A stretch of DNA of 64,000 nucleotides from Actinotalea subterranea (GTDB lineage: Bacteria > Actinomycetota > Actinomycetes > Actinomycetales > Cellulomonadaceae), in contig NZ_VTTP01000012.1 of assembly GCF_008364845.1 (NCBI RefSeq), positions 1 through 64,000 on the forward strand. Direction: 5' to 3'. The notes under the pieces were generated by a model, which ran no database searches, was not told the DNA's origin, and saw nothing but the letters and a program-made list of their open reading frames with translations. This document shows positions 1-8,300 of this stretch, one piece after another (the first letter of the stretch is position 1; each line of letters starts with the position of its first letter). The position numbers and the translations under genes are program-made.

Positions 1-2
1 TC

Positions 3-404
3 GGGATACTTCCTCGGTGCTGCCATGACCCTCATCCTCCGTGGGTTGAGAGCCTCTACGGAAGTCGGGGCGGTTCAGTGCTCGCGGTCCTCGCTCTCGT
101 GGTGGCGCTCGTCCAGGCCGCCCAGATCTGGGCCGGTACCAACCAGCGGCGCATCTTCACCCTGCACAGCTCGGGCCGCTCCTACTGGTCCATCCAGTCC
201 CACCAGGCGGTCGTCGAGGGTGTGTTCATCCTCGTCGTCGTTATGGCCGCCGCAGGGGTGTCGGCAGCCACCTACGGCACAACGCCCGCTCAGACCGTTT
301 TCGTGCTCGGTCCGATCATCCCGCTGTACCTGGTGGGCAGCGTCGCCGCACACCGGGTTGCCGCCGGCACCGTATTCGCCGCCTCTCTGCACCGCAGGGC
401 CTGA
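3..404 (+). CDS. C-terminal part of an ABC-linked integral membrane protein (5' truncated by the window edge)
   Basis: The frame is open from the left edge (phase starting at base 3) to TGA 402-404, giving about 133 residues, so the real start lies outside the window. Three hydrophobic stretches are visible: VLAVLALVVALVQAAQIWA, VEGVFILVVVMAAAGVSAA and VFVLGPIIPLYLVGSVAAH. The following gene, 19 bp downstream, is an ABC ATPase, so the two probably form one transporter. The pairing of a large permease with a MacB-like ATPase is what is found at lactococcin-972-type bacteriocin loci, where the membrane protein is annotated as bacteriocin-associated. That assignment is inference because only the tail is visible. 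Confidence 0.7.
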   Translation, partial: GILPRCCHDPHPPWVESLYGSRGGSVLAVLALVVALVQAAQIWAGTNQRRIFTLHSSGRSYWSIQSHQAVVEGVFILVVVMAAAGVSAATYGTTPAQTVFVLGPIIPLYLVGSVAAHRVAAGTVFAASLHRRA

Positions 405-423
405 CGCACAACGTGGAGAACCA

Positions 424-1110
424 GTGAGCATCGAGGTCACCGACCTGACCGTCACCATCGGATCGCACACGATCCTCGACGCCATCAACCTGACCTGTCG
501 ACCCGGGGAGATGCTGGCCCTGGTGGGAGCCTCCGGATCGGGCAAGACCACCCTGCTCAACTGCCTGGGCCTGCTGCAGCGCCCGACCCGCGGGACGATC
601 CGCGTCGACGGAACCGACGCCTCCGGATGGGGTGACCGACCGCGGCAACGCTTCTGGCGCGACAAGGCCGCCTTCATCTACCAGGACTACGGCCTCATCG
701 AGGACGACTCCCTTGAGTACAACGTCACCCTCACCCCACGGGGACTATTCCGAAACCGTCGGCGCGTGCAGCCGCGCGTCGAGGACGCGCTGGCCACCGT
801 CGGGCTCGCCGGGCGCGCGCTCGACCGCGTCTCGGTGCTCTCCGGCGGTGAGAAGCAACGCGCTGGCGTCGCCCGTGCCCTATACAAGAGAGCCAGCTAC
901 ATCTTCGCCGACGAGCCGACCGCATCGCTCGACGCCGACAACCGCGACACCGTCACGCGGCTGCTCGCCCGAGCTGCTGCAGACGGGGCATGCGTCGTCA
1001 TCGCGACGCACGACGAAGAACTCGCAGCCCATGCCGACAGCGCAGTCACCCTCGGAATCGCTTCGCTCTCCCTCCCCGCGCATCGGGTCGATGCCGAGAG
1101 TGCCCTCTGA
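424..1110 (+). CDS. ABC transporter ATP-binding protein (MacB/LolD-like)
   Basis: A 228-residue nucleotide-binding subunit. Visible motifs are Walker A GASGSGKTT (35-43), the signature LSGGEKQR, Walker B YIFADEPTASLD and an H-loop in IATHDEE. Length and motif spacing match the MacB/LolD export class. I chose GTG 424 because GGAG at 415-418 sits 5 bases upstream and the ABC fold begins at once (MSIEVTDLTV); the same frame is open further upstream but that part reads as the shadow of the preceding gene. It lies 19 bp after the upstream membrane protein and probably energises it. It resembles the ATPase of lactococcin-972-type systems, but the substrate cannot be read from the sequence. Confidence 0.92.
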   Translation: MSIEVTDLTVTIGSHTILDAINLTCRPGEMLALVGASGSGKTTLLNCLGLLQRPTRGTIRVDGTDASGWGDRPRQRFWRDKAAFIYQDYGLIEDDSLEYNVTLTPRGLFRNRRRVQPRVEDALATVGLAGRALDRVSVLSGGEKQRAGVARALYKRASYIFADEPTASLDADNRDTVTRLLARAAADGACVVIATHDEELAAHADSAVTLGIASLSLPAHRVDAESAL

Positions 1111-1241
1111 GCGCTGAGGGTGACGTGTTTGTGCTCCCACAGCGACCCGGCTCCTCAGTCCCGGGTCTGCTCCGCCGGGAGTAGCGCACGGAGGGCGATC
1201 GTCTCTGCCACTCCTTGGCTGGCTACTCAGACGAGGGTCCT

Positions 1242-1667
1242 TCAGTCGGCGGTGGGCGGATCCTCGGCGACGAGCTCGACCTCGAAGCCGGCGTCGTCCT
1301 CGAGGAAGGCGGCGTAGTGATGCGGACCGCCTGCATGGGGGTGTCGGTCGGCGAACAGGAGGCTCCAGCCGTGCTGGGGAGCGTCGCGTACCAGGGCGTC
1401 GACCTCCGCCCGACTACCGGCCCACAGCGCAAGGTGGTTCATCCCGCTGCGGAGCCGTTGTGCGCGTCCGGGCACGTGGTCGCTGCCGGACTCCAGCACG
1501 AGGTAGGAGTCGCCAAGGGCCCATCTCCGGCCGGTCTCCCAGGTGCCAGTGAGCTCGTAGCCCAGCCGGGTCAACAGCCAGGGCCACGGCCCGTCGGGCT
1601 GCGTTGCGTCGTCGCGCCACAGCTCGAGGTGGTGCAGGTGTCCTCGGCGCGACATGGTGCCCATCAT
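1242..1667 (-). CDS. VOC (glyoxalase/bleomycin-resistance) family protein
   Basis: About 141 residues from ATG 1667. The pattern is that of a vicinal-oxygen-chelate protein: an N-terminal strand with HLHHLELW, a central GDSYLVLESG, a second-half metal-type HLALW (MNHLALWAGSRAEVDALV), then the HAGGPHHYAAFLEDDAGFEVELVAED ending typical of the family. It could be a lyase, dioxygenase or resistance protein; the substrate is unknown. The frame is open further upstream to 2252, but that extension has no family similarity and overlaps the opposite-strand lipoprotein, so I took a start next to the domain. A second ATG is at 1655. It converges on the ABC gene. Confidence 0.75.
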   Translation of the reverse strand: MMGTMSRRGHLHHLELWRDDATQPDGPWPWLLTRLGYELTGTWETGRRWALGDSYLVLESGSDHVPGRAQRLRSGMNHLALWAGSRAEVDALVRDAPQHGWSLLFADRHPHAGGPHHYAAFLEDDAGFEVELVAEDPPTAD

Positions 1668-1890
1668 GGCCTCGGGGAGCCGGCCTGACCGGTGTGCGCC
1701 CAGCAGGTACCTCGAGGCATCGAGGGACGTCTCAACGGGCTCGCTTCTGAAGGTCACCGCATAGCGCCCGCTGCACAGCTCGTCGCCGAGCATCTTCGCG
1801 GGGTCGGAGTACCCGCGTGCAAACGCCGGCAGGCCGGCGACACAGGTATGAATGGGGCAGGATGGGCCGACGCTGGTGAGGAGGCGCGCG

Positions 1891-2763
1891 GTGCACGCAG
1901 CGGGACGGTTGCGGGCGGCGGCAGCGACGCTCGTCGCGCTCGCGGTGCTCGCGGGGTGCGCGGGCGGGAGCGGAGACGACGGCGCGCCGCCCGGAGCCGG
2001 GCCCGACGCCGAGGTGGGTGCGGGGGCGGACCCGGTCGACCTGATCGGCCTGTGGCGGGTGCACGACGCCGAGGGCGAGTCCGACCCCACCTGGCTGCGC
2101 CTGGACGCGTGGGGCCTGGACCTGTGGCGTGACTGCGGGCTGCTGACGGGCTCGTGGAGCGCATCCGGGACCGCGATGGTCACCGCCGTCTTCGGCGCCG
2201 TGGGCGACTGCGGGGGCTCCGCCGTGCCCGAGGTGCCCTGGCTGACCAGCACGGCCGCCTACCGGTCCGCGGATGAGGGCTGGGAGCTCCTCGACGCCAC
2301 CGGCTCCGTGGTCGCGACGCTCACGGTCGACGGCGCACCCGAGCCCATCCCGTCCGTCGCCGAGGCGTACGCCGAGCCGCCCGAGGTGACGGCCGAAGCC
2401 CGCGCCGCGCTGGCGCCGCCCGCCGCCCTGCCGGAGGGGCTGGCGGCCGTCGACGCCGCCGAGCTCGAGGGCCGGTGGGTCCCGGCGTCCGGCTCCGGGT
2501 GGCCTGCCGAGGAGCCGTTCGTGGAGTTCGGTGCCGACGGCTCCTGGACGGCGTCCGACGGCTGCAACGGTGCCGCCGGGCGCTGGGCCGTCGACCAGGG
2601 GGGCCGCCTGCTCGCGACCGAGGGACCGATGACAGCCATCGCGTGCGACGGCGTCGGCGTGCCCGGTGCGGTGGCGAACGCTGGCCGCGCGGGTCTCGAC
2701 GGCGGCACGCTGGTGCTCACGGATGCTGCCGGCGAGGAGCTGCTGCGCCTGGCCCGGGACTGA
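1891..2763 (+). CDS. META-domain-like secreted lipoprotein
   Basis: About 290 residues. GTG 1891 is preceded at 6 bp by GAGGAGG (1878-1884) and gives a clean lipoprotein signal: Arg, a hydrophobic run, then the lipobox LAGC. ATG 1852 is an alternative that adds 13 residues and buries the ribosome binding site inside the gene. The C-terminal half (ELEGRWVPAS...FVEFGADGSWTASDGCNGAAGRW...GPMTAIAC) has the lipocalin-like META/HslJ pattern with its conserved S-DGCN motif. The N-terminal half repeats a similar LIGLWRVHD pattern, so the protein is probably a tandem pair of such domains. Anchored outside the membrane; role unknown. Confidence 0.85.
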   Translation: MHAAGRLRAAAATLVALAVLAGCAGGSGDDGAPPGAGPDAEVGAGADPVDLIGLWRVHDAEGESDPTWLRLDAWGLDLWRDCGLLTGSWSASGTAMVTAVFGAVGDCGGSAVPEVPWLTSTAAYRSADEGWELLDATGSVVATLTVDGAPEPIPSVAEAYAEPPEVTAEARAALAPPAALPEGLAAVDAAELEGRWVPASGSGWPAEEPFVEFGADGSWTASDGCNGAAGRWAVDQGGRLLATEGPMTAIACDGVGVPGAVANAGRAGLDGGTLVLTDAAGEELLRLARD

Positions 2764-2869
2764 GCCGCCCCGACCACGCCTCACAGGTGATCCACGGCCG
2801 ATCCGGCGACGACGCCCTGCCGCGGCGGCTAGCGTGGCCGCACAGGGTTCGACGGATGAGGTGGCTCGC

Positions 2870-3397
2870 ATGACGGCCCGCACGATCATGGTCGCGTACG
2901 CGACGCGCTACGGGTCGACCGAGGGGGTGGCGACGGCCGTCGGGGAACGCCTCGTCGAGCACGGCCTCGACGCCCGCGTGCAGCCCGTGTCCGCGGTGCG
3001 CTCGTTCGACGGCTGCTCGGCCGTGGTCCTCGCCACGCCGTTCTACCGGGGCGCCATGCTCAAGGACGCGAGGCGCTTCCTCGACGTGCACCGCCACGAG
3101 CTCGCGTTCCTGCCCGTCGCGCTCCTGGCCCTCGGGCCGGTCTCGGCGACGCAGGACCTGGCCGGCGCACGTCGGCAGATCGACGCGGCCCTCGCCCGCA
3201 TCCCCTGGTTCCAGCCGGTCGCCGCCGAGATGTTCGTCGGCCGGTACGACCCGGACCGGCTCACCCTCGGCGACCGGCTCACGGCGACGCTGCCCGCGAG
3301 CGGCCTGCGAGGCGTGACCGCGCACGACGACCGCGACTGGGACGCCATCCGCGCGTGGGCCGACACGCTTCCGCCGGTTCTCGACGCCGTCGCCTGA
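2870..3397 (+). CDS. Flavodoxin-domain protein (HemG-like)
   Basis: 175 residues with an N-terminal flavodoxin FMN-binding pattern: IMVAYATRYGSTEGVA (the T/S-x-T-G-type phosphate loop) followed by a strand VVLATPFYRGAMLKDARRF. These features match the flavodoxin/menaquinone-dependent protoporphyrinogen oxidase (HemG) group, which transfers electrons through bound FMN. Start ATG 2870 has GAGG at 2858-2861, 8 bases upstream; the longer frame upstream overlaps the lipoprotein gene and is a shadow. No heme genes are adjacent, so a HemG role is only a family label. Confidence 0.85.
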   Translation: MTARTIMVAYATRYGSTEGVATAVGERLVEHGLDARVQPVSAVRSFDGCSAVVLATPFYRGAMLKDARRFLDVHRHELAFLPVALLALGPVSATQDLAGARRQIDAALARIPWFQPVAAEMFVGRYDPDRLTLGDRLTATLPASGLRGVTAHDDRDWDAIRAWADTLPPVLDAVA

Positions 3398-3541
3398 CCG
3401 CGAGGCTTGCGCGCAGAAGCTCTTACATCGGCGCCGCGCCCGCCGACAGGGACATTGGTCCTAGGCTGGGTCCCGCGCGGCCGAGGCCGCGCACCCGGCC
3501 CCGACACCGTCGGGCGGGACGAGGACGACGAGGGGCTCGAC

Positions 3542-4651
3542 GTGCACGCGGACGACGCATGGCCCGACCTGCGGAGCCGCGCACGCGGCCTCGTGGTCGG
3601 GTACTGCCTGGGTGACGCGCTGGGCCGCGCACCCGAACCCAGGCGCGCGCAGCTCGTCGCGGGCACACCCAGCATGCTTTTCCTCTCGAGCACCGAGGGC
3701 CTCGTCCGGGCGCTCGTGCGCGAGCAGCTCACCGGGCTCGGCGGCGGCCTCGCGGACGCCTGCTGGCACGCGACCACCCGGTGGGCGCACCGGTCACGGC
3801 GGGACACCCTCGCCGGCGTCGTCGACCGGCGCGAGGCCGCCGAGCCCGGATCCTGGCCCGACGGCTGGCTGTCGGAGATCGCGATGCTGCAGAGCGGGCG
3901 CGGGTCCGCCCCGGCGATCGAGGCCGCGCTCGACCTCGGCCGCGACCTCGACCCGAGGCCTGGGTACTCGGCGTCGGACAGCATCGGCGACCTGGTGCTC
4001 GCGCGGGTGCTGCCCGTGGCCCTGCTCGCGGCCGCCCGCCCGACGGCTGACCTCGCGACGGACCTCAGCGCTGCAGCACGGGACGTCGCCGCGTACACGC
4101 ACGGACTCGTCGGGCAGGTGCTCGCCGTGGCACTGACCCGGACCCTCGCCCACACGCTCGCGACGGGAGCGGTGCACCCGCTCGTGGGGCTGCCCGACCT
4201 GTCCGAGCTCTACCTGGGCGTGCCGCACGCCGACGAGGTCGTGCGCGCCCGGGTCGCGCTGCGGGCCGTCGCGGACCACCTGCCGCCGAACCCGCGCACG
4301 AGCTCCGACATCAGCCACGGCGTGCCGTCGGGTCCCCGCAGCGCGTTGCGCGCGATGACCGAGGGTCTGCACTGCGCCCTGACGTACCCGCAGCGCGACC
4401 AGGTCGCCGACGCCCTCGAGGAGGTGCTCACGGCGACGCCGCAGCCGGCCGCCTCGGCCGTGACCTTCGCGCTCCTCGGGGCCGCGCACGGGATCGAGGC
4501 GCTGCCGCCCGACGCCGTCGCCCGGCTCGACGTGGGCCACGTCGCCGACCAGCTCGCCGTCGACCTGCTGACCCAGGCGGAACGGCACCCGCTCGCGTCG
4601 AGCAACGGCGAGGCCGCCAAGGCGTGGCTGCGGCGCTACCCGCCGTCCTGA
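3542..4651 (+). CDS. ADP-ribosylglycohydrolase family protein
   Basis: 369 residues. The N-terminus RARGLVVGYCLGDALG matches the ADP-ribosylglycohydrolase (DraG/ARH) opening motif G-x-x-x-GDA-x-G, and a SDISHG segment plus C-terminal ASSNGEAAKAW follow. Members remove ADP-ribose from proteins or small molecules using two Mg ions. The canonical Mg-binding TDD/DDT motifs near the N-terminus and C-terminus are not obvious here, so this may be a catalytically weak or diverged member. Start: GTG 3542 with AGGGG at 3531-3535. The frame is open from 3407, but the extra residues are low complexity. Confidence 0.7.
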   Translation: MHADDAWPDLRSRARGLVVGYCLGDALGRAPEPRRAQLVAGTPSMLFLSSTEGLVRALVREQLTGLGGGLADACWHATTRWAHRSRRDTLAGVVDRREAAEPGSWPDGWLSEIAMLQSGRGSAPAIEAALDLGRDLDPRPGYSASDSIGDLVLARVLPVALLAAARPTADLATDLSAAARDVAAYTHGLVGQVLAVALTRTLAHTLATGAVHPLVGLPDLSELYLGVPHADEVVRARVALRAVADHLPPNPRTSSDISHGVPSGPRSALRAMTEGLHCALTYPQRDQVADALEEVLTATPQPAASAVTFALLGAAHGIEALPPDAVARLDVGHVADQLAVDLLTQAERHPLASSNGEAAKAWLRRYPPS

Positions 4652-4777
4652 CGCCGGCAGCGGGGCCGTCCACGCAGCGGTGTCGGTGCCCGGGTCTAGC
4701 GTCCGGAGGGCGGCGCGAGGTGGCTGACGGCGTCCGGCCGGCACGCGGATGCGCGCCGCCGCGACAAGGAGCACACG

Positions 4778-5602
4778 GTGAGGTACGGCATCGAGGTCGT
4801 CCCGTTCGGTGAGTACGCGGACCCACGGCAGGTCGTCGAGCTCGCGGTCGCTGCGGAGGCGGCCGGGTGGGAGGCGGTGTCCGTCTGGGACCACGCCCAC
4901 TTCCCCGGAGGCGTCGGCGACCCGTGGGTCACGCTCGCAGCGGTGGCCTCGGCGACGACGACGCTGCGCCTGGTGACCGGCGTCAGCCCCGTCCCCCGCT
5001 ACCGGCCCCACCTGCTCGCCCGGACGCTGCACGCGCTCGACACCCTCAGCGGCGGCCGCGTGACACTCGGAGCCGGCCTGGGCGTGCCCTGGGACCTCGA
5101 CCCCGTGGGTGACGGCGCGGACGACCGCACGCGAGCGGCGATGACCGATGAGGGGCTCGACCTCGTCGCCCGCTGGTACCGGGGCGAGACCGTCACCCAC
5201 CACGGCGAGCACTACCGGTCCGACGGCGCGCAGGTCGCCGGGGCGCCGGCGCAGACCTCGCTGCCCGTATGGGTCGGCGGTGTCAGCCGGCCGGCGCTGC
5301 GCCGCGCCGTGCGCTGGGACGGCTGGTTCGTCGGGACCATCGACGAGGCCCAGGACGTGACGTTCACACCCGAGCGGCTCGCCGAGGGCGTCGCATACCT
5401 CCAGGACCAGCCGGGCGTGTCGACCCGGTCGACCGGACCCGCGTTCGACGTGGTCGTCGACGGCATCTCACCCGCGGACGGGCCCGGTCTGAGCCGCGAG
5501 TACGCCGACGCCGGGGCCACGTGGTGGTTCGAGTCGCTGTTCGGCCTGCGCGGGACGCACGAGGAGATGCTCGAGCGGGTCGCGGCCGGCCCGCCGCGCT
5601 GA
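4778..5602 (+). CDS. LLM-class (luciferase-like) F420-dependent oxidoreductase
   Basis: 274 residues in a TIM-barrel luciferase-like pattern: MRYGIEVVPFGEY, AAEAAGWEAVSVWDH, a central VTGVSPVPRYRPHLLARTLHALDTLSGGR and GLGVPWDLD, then LPVWVGGVSRPAL. The A/R-T-L-DxLSxGR block is the signature of the bacterial-luciferase/F420 family. GTG 4778 is preceded at 6 bp by AAGGAG (4766-4771). In actinomycetes these enzymes usually take hydride from F420H2, but FMN use cannot be excluded and the substrate is unknown. A second family member is at 14002-14970. Confidence 0.88.
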   Translation: MRYGIEVVPFGEYADPRQVVELAVAAEAAGWEAVSVWDHAHFPGGVGDPWVTLAAVASATTTLRLVTGVSPVPRYRPHLLARTLHALDTLSGGRVTLGAGLGVPWDLDPVGDGADDRTRAAMTDEGLDLVARWYRGETVTHHGEHYRSDGAQVAGAPAQTSLPVWVGGVSRPALRRAVRWDGWFVGTIDEAQDVTFTPERLAEGVAYLQDQPGVSTRSTGPAFDVVVDGISPADGPGLSREYADAGATWWFESLFGLRGTHEEMLERVAAGPPR

Positions 5603-5663
5603 AGCCCGACGCCATCCCCACAGGTTGTGGCGCACGGGAATACCCGTCCACCACACGTGTTGA

Positions 5664-5679
5664 ATACCCCTGGGGGTAT
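5664..5679 (+). promoter_or_regulatory. CsoR/CstR-type operator upstream of thioredoxin
   Basis: A perfect inverted repeat, ATACCCC TG GGGGTAT, with a 2-bp centre. C4/G4 tracts flanked by ATA/TAT are the known operator form of the CsoR family (Cu(I)-, persulfide- or formaldehyde-sensing repressors). The right half overlaps a TATACT -10-like hexamer at 5677-5682, as expected for a repressor site. It lies 36 bp before the thioredoxin start. No CsoR gene is in the window. Confidence 0.65.
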
Positions 5680-5714
5680 ACTCTCCCACGCGCATCGACA
5701 CGAAGGGCACACCC

Positions 5715-6086
5715 ATGGCAACCGTCAACCTGACCGCGGACACGTTCGAGAAGGCCGTCGAGGACAGCTCGATCCTGCTCGTCGACTTCTGGGCGGCCTG
5801 GTGCGGCCCGTGCCGCATGTTCGGCCCGGTGTACGAGAAGGCCTCGGAGCAGCACCCCGACCTCACGTTCGGCAAGGTCGACACCGAGGCCGAGCAGGTC
5901 CTCGCCGCGCAGGCCGGGATCACCTCGATCCCCACCCTCATGGTCATCCGCGACGGCGTCCTCGTCTTCTCCCAGGCGGGCGCCCTCCCGGCATCCGCCC
6001 TCGAGGACCTCATCAGCCAGGTGCGGGCACTGGACATGGACGCCGTGCACGCCCAGATCCGCGAGCAGCAGGGCGCGAACGCCTGA
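5715..6086 (+). CDS. trxA: Thioredoxin
   Basis: 123 residues with the redox motif WCGPC (Cys30 and Cys33), preceded by LLVDFWAAW and followed by the cis-Pro loop GITSIPTLMV, so a complete thioredoxin fold. It reduces protein disulfides and probably persulfides in the cytoplasm. It is a single-gene unit, between an oxidoreductase and a convergent permease. The CsoR-type operator at 5664-5679 suggests induction by copper or sulfane sulfur rather than the constitutive expression of the main trxA, so it may be a stress-specific paralogue. That regulatory reading is inference. Confidence 0.93.
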   Translation: MATVNLTADTFEKAVEDSSILLVDFWAAWCGPCRMFGPVYEKASEQHPDLTFGKVDTEAEQVLAAQAGITSIPTLMVIRDGVLVFSQAGALPASALEDLISQVRALDMDAVHAQIREQQGANA

Positions 6087-6108
6087 CCCTGGGCGTCCAA
6101 CCCCGCCG

Positions 6109-7491
6109 TCAGGCGATGGCGAAGATGACCGCGGCGATCGCGAAGCCCATGAGGCCGATCGTCGTCTCCATGACGGTCCACGTCTTGAGGGTCGTCTTCA
6201 CGTCCATGCCGAAGAACCGGCCGACGAGCCAGAAGCCCGAGTCGTTCACGTGCGACGCCATGACCGAGCCGGCGGCGACGGCGAGGACGACGGCCGCGAG
6301 CTGAAGGCCGCTGAAGTCCCCGGCGGCCACCGCGGGCTCGATCAGGCCCGCGGCCGTGATGAGGGCCACGGTCGCCGACCCCTGGGCGATCCGCAGGATC
6401 GTGGCCACGACGAACCCGGCGACGATCACCGGCAGCCCGATGTCGCCTAGGGCGTCCGCGAGCGCGTCGCCGATCCCGGAGGCGCGCAGCACCGCACCGA
6501 ACATGCCACCGGCCCCGGTGATGAGGATGACCGACGCCACCGGGCCGAGCGCCGAGTCGAGCAGCTTCTCGATGACGGTCTTGTCGCGGCCGCGCCGTCG
6601 GCCCATCACCCATGCCGCGACCAGGACGGCGACCAGCAGCGCGACGGGCGTCGAGCCGAGGGCCCGTGCGACGACCACCCAGGTCGCCTCGCCGTCGATC
6701 ACGCCCGCACCACGCAACGTGTCGAGCCCCGTGTTCACGAAGATCAGCACCAGGGGCAGCAGGAGCACGCCCAGGACGGTGCCGAGGCTCGGCGGGTTGT
6801 CCGGGTGGTCCTCGTCGGGGGTGCCGAGCAGCTCGGGGACCGGCAGCACCCAGCGGCGCCCGACCCACACCCCGTACATGTAGGACGTGACGTACCAGGT
6901 CGGGATGGCGACGACGAGGCCCAGGAGGATCACGAGGCCGGTGTCGGCGCCGAGCAGCTCGGAGGCGGCGACCGGCCCGGGGTGGGGTGGCACAAAGATG
7001 TGCATGACCGAGAACGCGCCGGCGACGGGCAGCCCGTAGGTCAGCACCGAGCCACCCAGCCGCCGGGCGACGGCGAACACGATCGGCAGCATCACGACGA
7101 GGCCCGCGTCGAAGAAGATCGGGAACCCGAAGATCAGTGACGCGACGCCGAGCGCGAACGGTGCGCGCTGCTCGCCGAACCGGTTGACGAGCGTGTCCGC
7201 CATGACCTTGGCGCCGCCCGACGTCTCGACCATCCGGCCGAGCATCGCGCCGAGCCCGACGAGGAGGGCCACGGAGCCGAGCGTCGTGCCGAACCCCGTC
7301 GTCAGCACCGAGACCACCGAGCCCGCGGGGACGCCCGTGGCGAAGGCCGTCACGAGCGAGACGAGGATCAGCGCCAGGAAGGCGTGGAGCCTCAACTTCA
7401 TGATCAGGAACAGCAGCAGCCCGATCGCCGCCGCAGCGATGGCGAGCAGCGGTCCAGCGGTCAGCGTCTGGGTCCAGTCCTCCGGTGGCAC
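6109..7491 (-). CDS. gntP: Gluconate:H+ symporter, GntP family
   Basis: 460 residues with about a dozen hydrophobic segments and GntP-family landmarks: LVGLGAMLGRMVETSGGA, GFPIFFDAGLVVMLPI, HIFVPPHPGPVAA, GAGGMFGAVLRASGIG, and ASHVNDSGFWLVGRFFGM near the C-terminus. These transporters import gluconate or related sugar acids with protons. The gluconate kinase gene is 86 bp upstream on the same strand, so the two form a gluconate uptake and phosphorylation unit feeding the pentose phosphate pathway. The GntR-type regulator usual for such operons is not adjacent. Confidence 0.93.
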   Translation of the reverse strand: MPPEDWTQTLTAGPLLAIAAAAIGLLLFLIMKLRLHAFLALILVSLVTAFATGVPAGSVVSVLTTGFGTTLGSVALLVGLGAMLGRMVETSGGAKVMADTLVNRFGEQRAPFALGVASLIFGFPIFFDAGLVVMLPIVFAVARRLGGSVLTYGLPVAGAFSVMHIFVPPHPGPVAASELLGADTGLVILLGLVVAIPTWYVTSYMYGVWVGRRWVLPVPELLGTPDEDHPDNPPSLGTVLGVLLLPLVLIFVNTGLDTLRGAGVIDGEATWVVVARALGSTPVALLVAVLVAAWVMGRRRGRDKTVIEKLLDSALGPVASVILITGAGGMFGAVLRASGIGDALADALGDIGLPVIVAGFVVATILRIAQGSATVALITAAGLIEPAVAAGDFSGLQLAAVVLAVAAGSVMASHVNDSGFWLVGRFFGMDVKTTLKTWTVMETTIGLMGFAIAAVIFAIA

Positions 7492-7577
7492 GGTTCCCCC
7501 TCGGTGGTCATGCGGTGTCGTGACGGTCTACTCGGTCGCCGCCGCTCGTCGGGCCCACCCCTGCGGGCCCCGGTGGC

Positions 7578-8126
7578 TCAGCCGCCCGCTCCCGGGGCCG
7601 GCTCGAGCCCGAGCGTCGTGATGGTGCGGTCGGCGACCTCCTGCGGCGGGACGTCGACGACGACCACCACGCCGTCCTCTCCCTCGACGAGGGGCTCGAG
7701 CGTCGCGAGCTGGGACGGCAGCAGCGTCGTCGGCATGAAGTGACCGGTGCGGTGCGCCATGCGCTCGCTCAGGAGCTCCTCGGGGGCGGTCAGGTGGACG
7801 AACCGCACGCGCCCCTCCGCCTCGCGCAGCACGTCGCGGTACGCGCGCTTGAGGGCCGAGCAGGTCACGATCGAGCTCTCCCCCCGGCGCGTCTGCTCCG
7901 TCAGCCAGTCACGGATGGACCGCAGCCAGGGCCACCGGTCCTCGTCCGTCAGCGGGATGCCGGCCGACATCTTGTCGATGTTCGCCTGGGGATGGAACTC
8001 GTCGGCCTCCGCAGCCGGCCACCCGAGGCGCTCCGTCAGGTGCTCCACGAGGGTCGTCTTCCCGGAGCCCGCGACCCCCATGACGACGACGTGCTGGACC
8101 TGCCCCGACCCGCCCGTGCTCTCCAT
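7578..8126 (-). CDS. gntK: Gluconokinase
   Basis: 182 residues, the usual size for GntK. It opens with a P-loop VVMGVAGSGKTT (Walker A at 17-25), then LGWPAAEADEFHP, NIDKMSAGIPLTDEDRWPWL and IVTCSALKRAYRDVLR, all diagnostic of thermoresistant-type gluconokinase. It phosphorylates gluconate to 6-phosphogluconate. Start ATG 8126 places the P-loop as in homologues; the frame stays open to 9236 but only as antisense of the next gene. It is first in a kinase-permease operon and diverges from the EamA transporter at 8301. Confidence 0.93.
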   Translation of the reverse strand: MESTGGSGQVQHVVVMGVAGSGKTTLVEHLTERLGWPAAEADEFHPQANIDKMSAGIPLTDEDRWPWLRSIRDWLTEQTRRGESSIVTCSALKRAYRDVLREAEGRVRFVHLTAPEELLSERMAHRTGHFMPTTLLPSQLATLEPLVEGEDGVVVVVDVPPQEVADRTITTLGLEPAPGAGG

Positions 8127-8300
8127 CCGGCCACTGTGCTGGACGGCGCCGACGTGCGCGACCCGAGGCCGACCAGTGGTCCCGCACGCCGACGACCACC
8201 GACCACGGGCGGGGTCCGACGACGCGCGGTGGCGGGAACTGCCACAACGATGGCCGGATCTCGCCAGCCACGCGCTGCCCCGAGCGCATACCGTCTGCGG

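Noticed and set aside
1668-2252. N-terminal extension of the VOC protein frame to 2252
   Set aside because: The extra part is low complexity, is antisense to the lipoprotein gene and would make the protein far longer than its family.
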